Below the pieces are notes generated by a model. The model did not search any database. It saw only the letters and a list, made by a program, of their open reading frames with translations, and was not told where the DNA came from. A stretch of 8,206 nucleotides of DNA from Paracoccaceae bacterium. Lineage in GTDB: Bacteria > Pseudomonadota > Alphaproteobacteria > Rhodobacterales > Rhodobacteraceae. The stretch spans positions 1-8,206 of the forward strand of contig RFUP01000088.1 in NCBI GenBank assembly GCA_009922885.1, in the 5' to 3' direction. Both the position numbers and the translations under genes were made by a program. Below are positions 1 to 6,370 of the stretch, piece by piece (position 1 is the first letter of the stretch; every line of letters starts with the position of its first letter).

Positions 1-365
1 TTCTGATGATCGACACCGCAGGCCGTTTGCAGAACCGCCAAGACCTCATGGAGGAACTGGCGAAAATCGTCCGCGTGATCCGCAAGAAAGACCCGAGCGC
101 GCCGCACAACACGCTCCTCGTGCTCGATGCCACCACGGGGCAGAACGCGTTGAGCCAAGTGGAGATTTTCCGCAAACTTGCGGATGTTTCGGGCCTCGTC
201 ATGACCAAGCTCGACGGCACCGCCAAGGGCGGCGTTCTGGTGGCTCTGGCCGATAAGTTCGGCCTGCCGATCCACGCGATTGGCCTTGGCGAGAAGATCG
301 ACGATCTCGCCCCCTTCGATCCCGAGGAATTCGCCGCAGCCCTCACGGGGCTTGATAAGGAATGA
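1..365 (+). CDS. ftsY: Signal recognition particle receptor FtsY, C-terminal part (5' end outside window)
   Basis: FtsY is the membrane-associated SRP receptor GTPase. It docks SRP-ribosome complexes at the Sec translocon during co-translational insertion of membrane proteins. About 120 residues of the NG domain are present and the stop is TGA at 363-365. Visible signatures are the G3-type DTAGR motif (codons from 12), the TTGQNA segment typical of SRP GTPases, the G4 motif TKLDGTAKGG (from about 204) and the closing GLGE...DLAPFDPEEF region. Ffh would continue into a Met-rich M domain; here the protein ends straight after the G domain, so FtsY rather than Ffh. The first two bases finish a codon that began before the window. 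The next gene starts 39 bases downstream with no terminator between, so co-transcription is likely. Nothing looks unusual. Confidence 0.96.
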   Translation, partial: LMIDTAGRLQNRQDLMEELAKIVRVIRKKDPSAPHNTLLVLDATTGQNALSQVEIFRKLADVSGLVMTKLDGTAKGGVLVALADKFGLPIHAIGLGEKIDDLAPFDPEEFAAALTGLDKE

Positions 366-404
366 TCCCCTCCGTTCGCCTGATCTTTAAGGTGCGGAAC
401 GATC

Positions 405-1307
405 ATGACTGACTGGATCTATGCCATCGAAGGCACTGAAACGGGCCATCAGGTGGCCCTTGCTCTGGCATTGCTCGCGGCCTTCCTTCACGCGGTCTTC
501 GGTGCACTTCAGAAGGGTCGCTACGATCCTTGGCTCATGCGCGGCGCGATCGACTTCAACTACCTCCTGATCGCGCTCCCCGTCGCGCTCTTCCTCGTGC
601 CGCGCCCCACACCTTTCCTCTGGGCACTTCTGGGCGGCGCTTTTGTGATCCACACGCTTTACAAGTTCCTGCAAGCACAGGCCTATTCCAAGGGCGCCTA
701 CACCGTCGTCTATCCGGTCGTGCGCGGCATGGGGCCGCTCTTCACCGTCTTTGGCGCTTGGATCATCTTCGAAGAGACCTTCACTGGCACGCAATGGGTG
801 GGGGTGGCCGTGCTTCTTTCGGGCATCTTCGGTCTCGCGCTTTACAACTACCTCTACCTCACCACCGCGCGCGATACGCTCCTGCAGGCCTTGGGATATG
901 CCGTGGTTACCGGGCTTTTCGTGGCGCTCTACACCACTTACGACGCCTACGGCGTGCGCGCCTCCGCCAACCCCTTCACCTTCATCGCATGGTTCTTTGT
1001 GCTCGACGGCATCGTCTTCCCGCCGATCAGCTACTTGCACTGGCGTTCCATGCCGCACCGCCCCGATCCGAAACCCCTGATGCTGCGCGGCCTCGCGGGC
1101 GCGTTTATCGCGTTCTTTTCCTTCGGCTCGATCATGATGGCCACGCGCCTCGACAAGGTAGGCGAAGCCGCGATCCTGCGCGAAACCTCCACCGTTTTCG
1201 CCGCCCTCATCGGCTGGCTTGTGCTGAAAGAAACCGTCGGCCCCCGCCGCATCGCGCTCATGTGTTTGATCGCGCTCGGTGCCGTGATAGTCGAGTTCGG
1301 CGGATAA
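405..1307 (+). CDS. EamA/DMT-superfamily permease
   Basis: Predicted inner-membrane transporter of the drug/metabolite transporter superfamily, 300 residues and about ten hydrophobic helices, the usual EamA size. The internal duplication is visible: the first repeat ends in a block around residues 98-146 (YTVVYPVVRGMGPLFTVFGA, then a glycine-rich helix). The second ends at 253-299 in the matching block containing LRETSTVFAALIGWLVLKE. The ATG at 405 is preceded by a modest AAGG (389-392), and the frame does not extend convincingly further upstream. The gene lies between ftsY and yciB, only 10 bases before the latter. Substrates of these permeases cannot be read from sequence: exported metabolites, amino acids and nucleotide precursors are all known in the superfamily. 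The family call is firm and the substrate is unknown. Confidence 0.9.
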   Translation: MTDWIYAIEGTETGHQVALALALLAAFLHAVFGALQKGRYDPWLMRGAIDFNYLLIALPVALFLVPRPTPFLWALLGGAFVIHTLYKFLQAQAYSKGAYTVVYPVVRGMGPLFTVFGAWIIFEETFTGTQWVGVAVLLSGIFGLALYNYLYLTTARDTLLQALGYAVVTGLFVALYTTYDAYGVRASANPFTFIAWFFVLDGIVFPPISYLHWRSMPHRPDPKPLMLRGLAGAFIAFFSFGSIMMATRLDKVGEAAILRETSTVFAALIGWLVLKETVGPRRIALMCLIALGAVIVEFGG

Positions 1308-1317
1308 GGAGACAGAT

Positions 1318-1920
1318 ATGGCCGAACGGAAGATCAACCCGCTCTTGAAAACAGCGCTCGAACTCGGGCCGGTCGTGGCCTTCTTCGTGGCTTTCGTGAA
1401 GCTGAAGGGCCAAGCGTTTACCATTGGCGGCACCGAATATGACGGCTTCATCCTCGCCACCGCAGGCTTCGTGCCCCTGATGATCCTTTCCACGGGGCTC
1501 CTCTGGAAGCTCACGGGCAAGCTTTCGAAAATGCAGGTCATGACATTGGTGCTTGTCGTGATCTTCGGCGGGCTTTCGGTCTGGCTCAATGACGAGCGCT
1601 TCTTCAAGATGAAGCCGACGATGATCTACCTTCTCTTCGGCGGGCTTCTGGGCATCGGGCTTTTGCGCGGGGAAAGCTATCTCAAGCATGTGATGGAAGA
1701 AATGCTGCCCCTCCAGCCCGAAGGCTGGATGATCCTTACACGCCGCCTTTGTGCGTTCTTCTTTGGCCTGGCGGTGCTGAACGAGTTGATCTGGCGCACG
1801 CAAACCACGGAAACTTGGGTCTATTTCAAGACCTTCGGCCTCACCGTGGCGATTTTCGCCTTCTTTATCACGCAAGGCAAAATCTTCAGCACCTACGCCC
1901 TTCCGGACGAGAAGAAGTAA
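1318..1920 (+). CDS. yciB: YciB/IspZ-family inner-membrane protein (septation protein A)
   Basis: A 200-residue multi-pass membrane protein of the YciB (IspZ, 'intracellular septation protein A') family. In enterobacteria, members affect cell-envelope integrity and division, and their molecular activity is unsettled. Family hallmarks are the N-terminal LELGPVVAFFVAF (residues 14-26), the central DERFFKMKPTMIY (92-104), LNELIW (154-159) and the closing ETWVYFKTFG helix (165-174). About five hydrophobic segments are apparent, and the length is close to the usual 180-200. The Shine-Dalgarno AAGGAG (1306-1311) overlaps the TAA of the upstream permease and sits 6 bases before the ATG, so translation is probably coupled to it. 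The gene ends 10 bases from the convergent GST gene, inside a shared hairpin. Confidence 0.9.
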   Translation: MAERKINPLLKTALELGPVVAFFVAFVKLKGQAFTIGGTEYDGFILATAGFVPLMILSTGLLWKLTGKLSKMQVMTLVLVVIFGGLSVWLNDERFFKMKPTMIYLLFGGLLGIGLLRGESYLKHVMEEMLPLQPEGWMILTRRLCAFFFGLAVLNELIWRTQTTETWVYFKTFGLTVAIFAFFITQGKIFSTYALPDEKK

Positions 1921-1940
1921 GGCCCCCGCCTTACCCCTTC
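1911..1940. terminator. Shared hairpin over two convergent stop codons
   Basis: GTAAGGC (1917-1923) and GCCTTAC (1928-1934) form a perfect 7-bp stem around a CCCC loop. A 2x2 internal loop then separates it from a further GAAG/CTTC pairing (1911-1914 with 1937-1940). The stem contains the TAA of yciB on one arm and the TAA of the minus-strand GST on the other. Neither side has a proper T-tract, so it is a weak candidate for a bidirectional transcript end or 3' stabiliser. The structure is seen in the sequence; terminator function is inferred. Confidence 0.45.
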
Positions 1941-2632
1941 TTGCCGAACAGCACCTGTTCCGCCTTCCGGTCCGCCTGCACGGGCTGGCGCAATTCCAGA
2001 TGAAGCGCCTGCCCGCGCTTCACGCCTTCCCGCGCACCAACCGTTGAAAGCCAGCGCGCGAGGTTCGGCTTGTCGTCAAGCGTCTGTTCCTGCCCTTCCC
2101 AGAGCGTGGCCCAAGGCCAGATCGCCATATCGGCAATCGAGAAGAAATCGCCTGCCACGAACTCCCGATCCGCAAGGCGCTTGTCCAGCACCCCATAAAG
2201 CCGCGCCACTTCATTGCGGTAGCGGGCTTTCGCATAGGGCAGGTCGTTTGGCGGGTCCATCACGGGGGCGTATTTCAGGAAGTGATGCGCTTGCCCGGCC
2301 ATCGGCCCCACACCGCCCATCTGCCACATGAGCCACTGGTCCACTTCAATACGGTCGCGCTCGGTTGCCCCGTAGAACTGGCCCGTCTTCCGCGCCAGAT
2401 ATTGCAGGATCGCGCCGGATTCGAAGATCGAGATCGGCGCCCCGTCCGGCCCTTCGAGATCCACAATCGCTGGCATCCGGTTGTTGGGGGAAAGCTTCAG
2501 GAACTCCGGTTTGAACTGGTCGCCCTCGCGGATGTTCACCAGATGCACCTTGTAGGGCAGGCCCATCTCTTCGAGGGCAATCGAGATTTTCCAGCCGTTC
2601 GGTGTGGGCCAGAAATGGAAATCAATGGTCAT
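1931..2632 (-). CDS. Glutathione S-transferase, YfcG/Ure2p-like
   Basis: A soluble 233-residue two-domain GST-fold protein. The thioredoxin-like N-terminal domain (about 1-83) begins with TPNGWKISIALEE (10-22). This resembles E. coli YfcG and YghU, nu-class enzymes in which a Thr/Asn pair rather than a Tyr or Ser engages glutathione and which act mainly as disulfide-bond reductases. NRMPAIVD (51-58) contains the cis-Pro, and ESGAI (71-75) is the glutathione gamma-glutamyl site. The all-helical C-terminal domain carries the SIADMAIWPW box (165-174) with the usual Asp N-cap. The frame stays open upstream to 2710, but ATG at 2632 is chosen because an AAGGGGGAG-like Shine-Dalgarno precedes it and the protein then starts directly with the first beta strand. 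It lies 40 bases downstream of the hydrolase gene on the same strand and is probably its operon partner. The physiological substrate is unknown. Confidence 0.9.
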   Translation of the reverse strand: MTIDFHFWPTPNGWKISIALEEMGLPYKVHLVNIREGDQFKPEFLKLSPNNRMPAIVDLEGPDGAPISIFESGAILQYLARKTGQFYGATERDRIEVDQWLMWQMGGVGPMAGQAHHFLKYAPVMDPPNDLPYAKARYRNEVARLYGVLDKRLADREFVAGDFFSIADMAIWPWATLWEGQEQTLDDKPNLARWLSTVGAREGVKRGQALHLELRQPVQADRKAEQVLFGKKG

Positions 2633-2672
2633 GGCGCGCTCCCCCTTTGTTAAGCCAGAGGATGCGCGTGCC

Positions 2673-3551
2673 TTACGCGGTGCGCAAGAGGCCGAAACGC
2701 GGCTCCACACGCTCGGTGCGTTTTGACGCCAGTAAAGACAGGGGCAGCGCTTCGGGCGTGCGCATCAAAGCTGCGTGAAGGGCCAGCGCGCCACGGTTCT
2801 CGTAGCCCGACCAGTGGCAAAACATCCGCTCCAGCGGTGCCAAAGGATAGCCCAAGGCGGCCAGCCGCCCGTGCAGGTCGGGGCAATCCAGATGCATATC
2901 CACGCGGTTCGAGGCCGCGCCCAGCCCCGCCCCCATGGGGCGCGCATTCCGCCGCAAGAGCCGCGCGAATACCATGTCGAAGGCCGCATTTGCCTTCCAT
3001 GTCACGTTGATTAATTCCGCCGCGCGGCCCGCTGGCGTATCGAGGCAATCCAAAGCCGTGTCCTGCCATTCCGCGCCCGCCAGCGCCACAATGCGCCCCA
3101 CATCGCCCGCCGCCAGATAGGGCAGGGCGGAGAGGATCACCCGCGCCCCCAAGGAATGCCCGATGGCATGCACAGGCCGCCCGCCCGATCCGAGCCGCAA
3201 AGACGAAATGACCGACGAAAGCATCCGCCCCGCTTCCCCCGCCCTGATGTAAGCCTCGCGGAGCGAGCACCGCGCTTGCCAGCCGATTGCCACGCCAAGC
3301 CCTGCATTCTGCGCGCCTGCGCGGAACCCGAGGCCTTCGGGCCAGCTCTGAACCGCGTCAACATCCGTGCCGAGAATATGGCGATGCGGGCAATGCCGCG
3401 AATGCCCCGGCTCAAAGCTCCAGCCATGCACCATCACGATGATCGGCCCGTCACTTGCGCGCGCCGCTCGCGCCAAGGTCGATCCGGCTTGCCGTCCGCG
3501 CCCGTGCAGTTCCGCGCCCTCCGGCCCGATGTTCACTCGCAGTAGCGTCAT
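2673..3551 (-). CDS. Alpha/beta hydrolase-fold protein
   Basis: A 292-residue predicted serine hydrolase. IIVMVHGW (37-44) is the strand and oxyanion-hole HG motif. GHSLG (131-135) is the nucleophile elbow with Ser133. His246 in the CHWSGYEN segment near the C-terminus is a plausible catalytic His; the acid is not obvious by eye. An unusual cluster of four His and one Cys lies at 50-58 (GHSRHCPHRH). There is no clear signal peptide, so it is probably cytoplasmic. The open frame runs up to 3635, but ATG at 3551 has a good GAAGGA Shine-Dalgarno 7 bases upstream, and the extra residues would be low-complexity basic sequence. It is divergent from metZ and upstream of the GST on the same strand. 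A Pho-box-like repeat lies 43 bases before its ATG. The substrate (ester, lipid or other) cannot be named. Confidence 0.85.
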   Translation of the reverse strand: MTLLRVNIGPEGAELHGRGRQAGSTLARAARASDGPIIVMVHGWSFEPGHSRHCPHRHILGTDVDAVQSWPEGLGFRAGAQNAGLGVAIGWQARCSLREAYIRAGEAGRMLSSVISSLRLGSGGRPVHAIGHSLGARVILSALPYLAAGDVGRIVALAGAEWQDTALDCLDTPAGRAAELINVTWKANAAFDMVFARLLRRNARPMGAGLGAASNRVDMHLDCPDLHGRLAALGYPLAPLERMFCHWSGYENRGALALHAALMRTPEALPLSLLASKRTERVEPRFGLLRTA

Positions 3552-3593
3552 GCGCGATTCCTTCTCTTGCCTGCCGCCTTTTCGCGCAATGCT

Positions 3594-3611
3594 GCGACAG
3601 GGGAATGACAG
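3594..3611 (-). promoter_or_regulatory. Pho-box-like direct repeat upstream of the hydrolase-GST pair
   Basis: Read on the minus strand this is CTGTCAT-TCCC-CTGTCGC: two 7-base half-sites separated by 4 bases, an 11-base period. The established PhoB site is two CTGTCAT-like half-sites at exactly this spacing. The first half-site is 7/7 and the second 5/7. A weak -10-like GAAAAG (3583-3578, minus strand) lies 10 bases beyond the box, the distance used at the E. coli phoA promoter. The repeat is visible; PhoB control is inferred. Confidence 0.6.
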
Positions 3612-3655
3612 GAGTGTAAACGCCGCGTGACGCAACCTTTGATGCGCCCGAAATG

Positions 3656-3684
3656 TTGACGCGCCAAGGCGAAGCGCGTAAATC
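3656..3684 (+). promoter_or_regulatory. Predicted sigma-70-type promoter of the SAM-II/metZ transcript
   Basis: TTGACG (3656-3661) is a 5/6 match to the -35 consensus. It is followed after exactly 17 bases by TAAATC (3679-3684), a weak -10. Transcription would begin about 3688-3691, right at the first base of aptamer helix P1. This agreement with the riboswitch boundary is the main support for the otherwise mediocre -10. Confidence 0.6.
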
Positions 3685-3690
3685 GCTGCC

Positions 3691-3743
3691 CGTGGCGATT
3701 TGTTACCGGATTGCGGGCCACGTTAAAGAAGCCGCTAAAGAGG
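3691..3743 (+). promoter_or_regulatory. SAM-II riboswitch aptamer (metA/metZ type)
   Basis: This is an S-adenosylmethionine-binding H-type pseudoknot of the class found before methionine genes in Alphaproteobacteria. Helix P1 is CGTGGC (3691-3696) with GCCACG (3717-3722). The first loop begins with the conserved GATTTG (3697-3702). Pseudoknot helix P2 forms from GCGG (3713-3716) with CCGC (3732-3735), plus CC (3706-3707) with GG (3742-3743). The conserved TTAAA (3723-3727) and GCTAAA (3734-3739) elements that line the ligand site in SAM-II are both present. Position immediately before metZ fits feedback control by SAM, the end product of methionine synthesis. The fold was derived by hand but all characteristic elements are present. 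Confidence 0.93.
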
Positions 3744-3772
3744 TCAGTCCGAGGGAAACCCGACGCCTGACC
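3742..3772 (+). promoter_or_regulatory. Predicted antiterminator of the metZ leader
   Basis: GGTCAG (3742-3747) is perfectly complementary to CTGACC (3767-3772). The 5' arm uses the same GG (3742-3743) that closes the SAM-II pseudoknot, and the 3' arm is the entire loop of the downstream terminator. Pairing would be available only when SAM is not bound and would prevent compact folding of the terminator. Complementarity is seen; the switching role is inferred. Confidence 0.65.
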
Positions 3773-3788
3773 GCGTACGGGTTTTTTT
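3756..3788 (+). terminator. Intrinsic terminator (attenuator) in the metZ leader
   Basis: AAACCCG (3756-3762) pairs with CGGGTTT (3778-3784), and inside it ACGC (3763-3766) pairs with GCGT (3773-3776). Together they make an 11-bp stem with a single bulged A (3777) and the loop CTGACC. An uninterrupted run of seven Ts (3782-3788) forms the end of the stem and the tail. It lies between the SAM-II aptamer and the metZ start, so it is placed to stop transcription when SAM is bound. Confidence 0.85.
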
Positions 3789-3818
3789 ATTGGGCCTTGG
3801 CGCCCGAAGGATGGAACG

Positions 3819-5009
3819 ATGACGAAAGATTTCTCGAAACTCAGCAAACGTACGCAACTCGTCCACGGCGGTACCCGCCGGAGCCAGTATAACGAGGTGT
3901 CCGAAGCGGTTTTCCTAACCCAAGGCTTCGTCTACGACACCGCCGAACAGGCCGAAGCCCGCTTCATCAAAGTGGGCGATGACGAGTTCATCTACGCCCG
4001 CTACGGCAACCCCACTGTGCGGATGTTCGAGGATCGTATCTCCGCCTATCTCGGCTTCGAGGATGGCTTCGCCTGCGCCTCCGGTATGGCCGCCGTCAAC
4101 GGCGCGCTCACCTCGCTGCTGAAGGCAGGCGATCACGTCGTCGCGTCCCGCGCGCTTTTCGGCTCCTGCCTCTACGTGCTGCAAGACGTGCTGGGCCGCT
4201 TCGGCGTGGATGTCACGTTCGTTGATGGCACCGATAACGCCGCGTGGGATGCCGCCCTTCGCCCCGGCACCCGCCTTGTCTTCCTCGAGTCGATCTCGAA
4301 CCCCACGCTGGAAGTGATCGACCTCAAATATGTCTGCGATGCGGCCCACAAGGTCGGCGCGCTCGTACTCGTCGACGATGCGATGGCCACGCCCGTCTTC
4401 TCCTACGCCAAAGCCTGCGGTGCCGATATCGCCATCGTTTCCACCACCAAGCACGTGGATGGCCAAGGCCGGATGCTCGGCGGTATCATCTGCGGCCCGA
4501 AAGACCTCATCCGTGGCCCCATCGAGGCCTACATGAAGCACACAGGCGGCGCGATGAACCCCTTCGCAGCCTGGACGCACCTGAAAGCGCTTGAAACCAT
4601 GGAGTTGCGCGTGCGCGCCCAAGCCACCGCCGCGCTGCAAGTGGCCGACACGCTCGCGGGCCACCCCAAGCTCAATGCCGTGCGCTACCCCACGCACAAG
4701 GCGCATCCGCAATACGAACTGGCCTGCGCCCAAGCCCCCTTCGCGGGCACCGTGCTGACGATTGACGTGAAAGGCGGCAAGGAGGCGTGCTTCCGCTTCC
4801 TCAACGCCTTGGAAACGATCCTCATTTCCAACAACTTCGCGGATGCGAAGTCGATCGCCACCCATCCCGCCACCACCACCCACCAGCGCTTGCCGCAGGA
4901 GCAGAAAGATATTCTGGGCATCACGCCCGGCCTCGTCCGCCTCTCCATCGGCCTTGAGGATCCGGCGGATATCGTCGCGGATCTGTTGCATGCGCTCGAT
5001 AAAGCCTGA
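3819..5009 (+). CDS. metZ: O-succinylhomoserine sulfhydrylase (PLP-dependent)
   Basis: Converts an activated homoserine ester (O-succinylhomoserine for MetZ) plus sulfide to homocysteine, a direct-sulfhydrylation step of methionine synthesis in the cytoplasm. The 396 residues show the Cys/Met-metabolism PLP fold: YARYGNPT (59-66), the phosphate-binding SGMAA (88-92), the PLP-ring Asp in LVDDAMATP (184-192), STTKHVDG (208-215) with Schiff-base Lys211, and RLSIGLE (374-380) with the substrate-carboxylate Arg374. The length matches MetZ. The start is supported by GAAGGA (3806-3811) 7 bases before the ATG. The SAM-II riboswitch and attenuator immediately upstream independently support a methionine-pathway role. 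Cystathionine gamma-synthase (MetB) and O-acetylhomoserine sulfhydrylase (MetY) are homologous; MetY is usually longer (about 430), and the TTKHVDGQGR sequence is typical of MetZ. Confidence 0.94.
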   Translation: MTKDFSKLSKRTQLVHGGTRRSQYNEVSEAVFLTQGFVYDTAEQAEARFIKVGDDEFIYARYGNPTVRMFEDRISAYLGFEDGFACASGMAAVNGALTSLLKAGDHVVASRALFGSCLYVLQDVLGRFGVDVTFVDGTDNAAWDAALRPGTRLVFLESISNPTLEVIDLKYVCDAAHKVGALVLVDDAMATPVFSYAKACGADIAIVSTTKHVDGQGRMLGGIICGPKDLIRGPIEAYMKHTGGAMNPFAAWTHLKALETMELRVRAQATAALQVADTLAGHPKLNAVRYPTHKAHPQYELACAQAPFAGTVLTIDVKGGKEACFRFLNALETILISNNFADAKSIATHPATTTHQRLPQEQKDILGITPGLVRLSIGLEDPADIVADLLHALDKA

Positions 5010-5067
5010 GGGAAATTCCGCGCGTTTGTGATCCAGCCCGTCGTTTGTGTCGTAAGACTCTTCGGAT

Positions 5068-5096
5068 TTGGGAAAACGCGCGCGGCACCCTACATT
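5068..5096 (+). promoter_or_regulatory. Candidate folE2 promoter
   Basis: TTGGGA (5068-5073) and TACATT (5091-5096) are each 4/6 matches to the sigma-70 -35 and -10 elements with an ideal 17-base spacer. A start site near 5103 would leave a leader of about 25 bases containing the folE2 Shine-Dalgarno. The 119-base gap between metZ and folE2 shows no obvious terminator and no recognisable Zur-type palindrome. Confidence 0.45.
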
Positions 5097-5128
5097 AAGG
5101 TGGTCGCCTGACCGGGAAGGGGAGCCGA

Positions 5129-6226
5129 ATGAACTTTCATACGCCCGAATTGAACCGCCAACTGTCTCGCGAGGATGCCGAAGAGGCGCTCGCGCGCCTT
5201 CGCGCATGGGCCGCCAAGGCCAGCGAGACCGAGATCGCCGATCTCGATCCCGGCGTTTCAGCTCTGCTGGCGGGAAATCCCGCGGATTACCCCGTGCTCT
5301 CGCGCAGCTATCCCCATGCTTTCGAGGCAACACCCGCCTACAAGGATACGCTGCCCGATCTGCAAAACGGCCCGTCCTCGCTCATCCGTGGCGCGAAGCG
5401 GCAGATCCAGCACGTCGGCATCTCGAACTTCCGCCTGCCCATCCGCTTCCAAACCCGCGATGGCAATGACCTGATGCTGGAAACCAGCGTCACGGGCACG
5501 GTCTCGCTCGAAGCGGAAAAGAAGGGCATTAACATGAGCCGCATCATGCGGTCCTTCTACAAGCATGCCGAAAAGACCTTCAGCTTCGAAACCGTCGAAG
5601 CCGCGCTCGACGATTACAAAGCCGATCTCGAAAGCTTCGATGCCCGCATCCAGATGCGCTTCTCCTATCCGGTGAAGGTGCAATCGCTGCGCTCTGGTCT
5701 CGAAGGCTACCAGTATTACGACATCTCGCTGGAACTGATCGAAACCGCAGGCGTGCGGAAGAAGATCATGCATCTCGATTACGTCTATTCCTCCACGTGC
5801 CCCTGCTCGCTCGAACTCTCCGAGCACGCGCGGCAGTATCGCGGCCAGTTGGCCACGCCGCATTCGCAGCGCTCGGTCGCGCGGATTTCCTTGGAGATCA
5901 AGGAAGGTGCGATCCTGTGGTTCGAGGATGTGATCACCATGGCGCGGGCGGCTGTGTCCACGGAAACGCAAGTGATGGTGAAGCGCGAGGATGAACAGGC
6001 CTTCGCGGAATTGAACGCCGCCAACCCGATCTTCGTCGAAGACGCCGCGCGCCTCTTCTGCCGCGAGCTTCAGGGCGACGAGCGCGTTGGCGATTTCCGC
6101 GTGATTGCCAGCCATCAGGAAAGCCTGCACAGCCACGATGCCGTCTCGGTGCTCGTAGAAGGCCCGACCTTCGCCTCCGAGAGCCTCGATCCGCGCCTCT
6201 TCGCCACGCTCTTCCACGTTGGCTAA
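5129..6226 (+). CDS. folE2: GTP cyclohydrolase FolE2 (GCYH-IB)
   Basis: Hydrolyses GTP to 7,8-dihydroneopterin triphosphate, the entry step of tetrahydrofolate synthesis. The type-IB enzyme is unrelated in sequence to FolE and can use metals other than zinc. The 365 residues show the family's T-fold features: an N-terminal extension of about 85 residues, then VGISNFRLPIRF (96-107), the KGINMSRIMRSFYKH block (131-145), the signature STCPCS (222-227) with the conserved Cys pair, PHSQRS (244-249), and a C-terminal ASHQESLHSHDA segment (327-338). The upper end of the family's length range is normal for Rhodobacterales. ATG at 5129 follows a strong AAGGGGAG (5117-5124) at 4 bases. It has its own candidate promoter and a strong terminator after it, so it is probably monocistronic. 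In organisms that also have FolE, folE2 is often zinc-responsive; I see no Zur site here, so it may be the only GTP cyclohydrolase I. Confidence 0.95.
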   Translation: MNFHTPELNRQLSREDAEEALARLRAWAAKASETEIADLDPGVSALLAGNPADYPVLSRSYPHAFEATPAYKDTLPDLQNGPSSLIRGAKRQIQHVGISNFRLPIRFQTRDGNDLMLETSVTGTVSLEAEKKGINMSRIMRSFYKHAEKTFSFETVEAALDDYKADLESFDARIQMRFSYPVKVQSLRSGLEGYQYYDISLELIETAGVRKKIMHLDYVYSSTCPCSLELSEHARQYRGQLATPHSQRSVARISLEIKEGAILWFEDVITMARAAVSTETQVMVKREDEQAFAELNAANPIFVEDAARLFCRELQGDERVGDFRVIASHQESLHSHDAVSVLVEGPTFASESLDPRLFATLFHVG

Positions 6227-6277
6227 CTGCCTCTTCTGAAGGCGCAACGCCTGAGGATCGCTGCTTCATGCAGCATG

Positions 6278-6310
6278 AAAGCCCCCGGTGCCCACCGCCG
6301 GGGGCTTTTT
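6278..6310 (+). terminator. Intrinsic terminator after folE2
   Basis: AAAGCCCCCGG (6278-6288) pairs with CCGGGGGCTTT (6298-6308) around a 9-base loop, with a T-run at 6306-6310. The 11-bp GC-rich stem is strong on the plus strand; the minus strand gives only three Ts, so it is mainly unidirectional. A perfect TTCATG/CATGAA hairpin (6265-6279) abuts and overlaps its first two bases. It closes the folE2 unit 52 bases after the stop codon. Confidence 0.92.
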
Positions 6311-6351
6311 GTTGGCCGCGCGCCGCGCGTCTAGCGCACACTCCCCTCGAG

Positions 6352-6370
6352 CTGTCATCCGACTGTCATT
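6352..6370 (+). promoter_or_regulatory. Pho box (PhoB operator) before the small protein gene
   Basis: CTGTCAT (6352-6358), a 4-base spacer CCGA, then CTGTCAT (6363-6369). Both half-sites match the PhoB consensus at all 7 bases and have the canonical 11-base period. A third, inverted copy ATGACAG lies at 6381-6387. At E. coli Pho promoters the box replaces the -35 with the -10 about 10 bases further; here CATGAC (6380-6385) occupies that place. The ATG of the next gene is 45 bases downstream. Sequence match is direct; induction by phosphate starvation is inferred. Confidence 0.8.

Noticed and set aside
387..1607. Long minus-strand open frame (406 residues) opposite the EamA permease and yciB
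   Set aside because: Low-complexity charged translation complementary to hydrophobic codons of two recognisable membrane proteins; no credible start or domain.
3653..3892. Possible leader peptide or short gene across the metZ leader
   Set aside because: Its ATG lies upstream of the predicted transcription start, it has no Shine-Dalgarno, and it reads through the SAM-II aptamer and the terminator; the RNA structures explain the region better.
5010..5128. Zur operator or riboswitch before folE2
   Set aside because: No AT-rich palindrome of the Zur type and no conserved aptamer elements are visible; only a modest promoter-like pair is present.
3915..5333. Long minus-strand open frame (472 residues) antisense to metZ and the folE2 start
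   Set aside because: It opposes metZ, which has full PLP-enzyme motifs, a Shine-Dalgarno and a riboswitch. The translation is Arg/Gly/Glu-rich without any family pattern, typical of the antisense frame of GC-rich genes.
5258..6247. Minus-strand open frame (329 residues) opposite folE2
   Set aside because: folE2 on the plus strand is unmistakable; this translation shows no domain.
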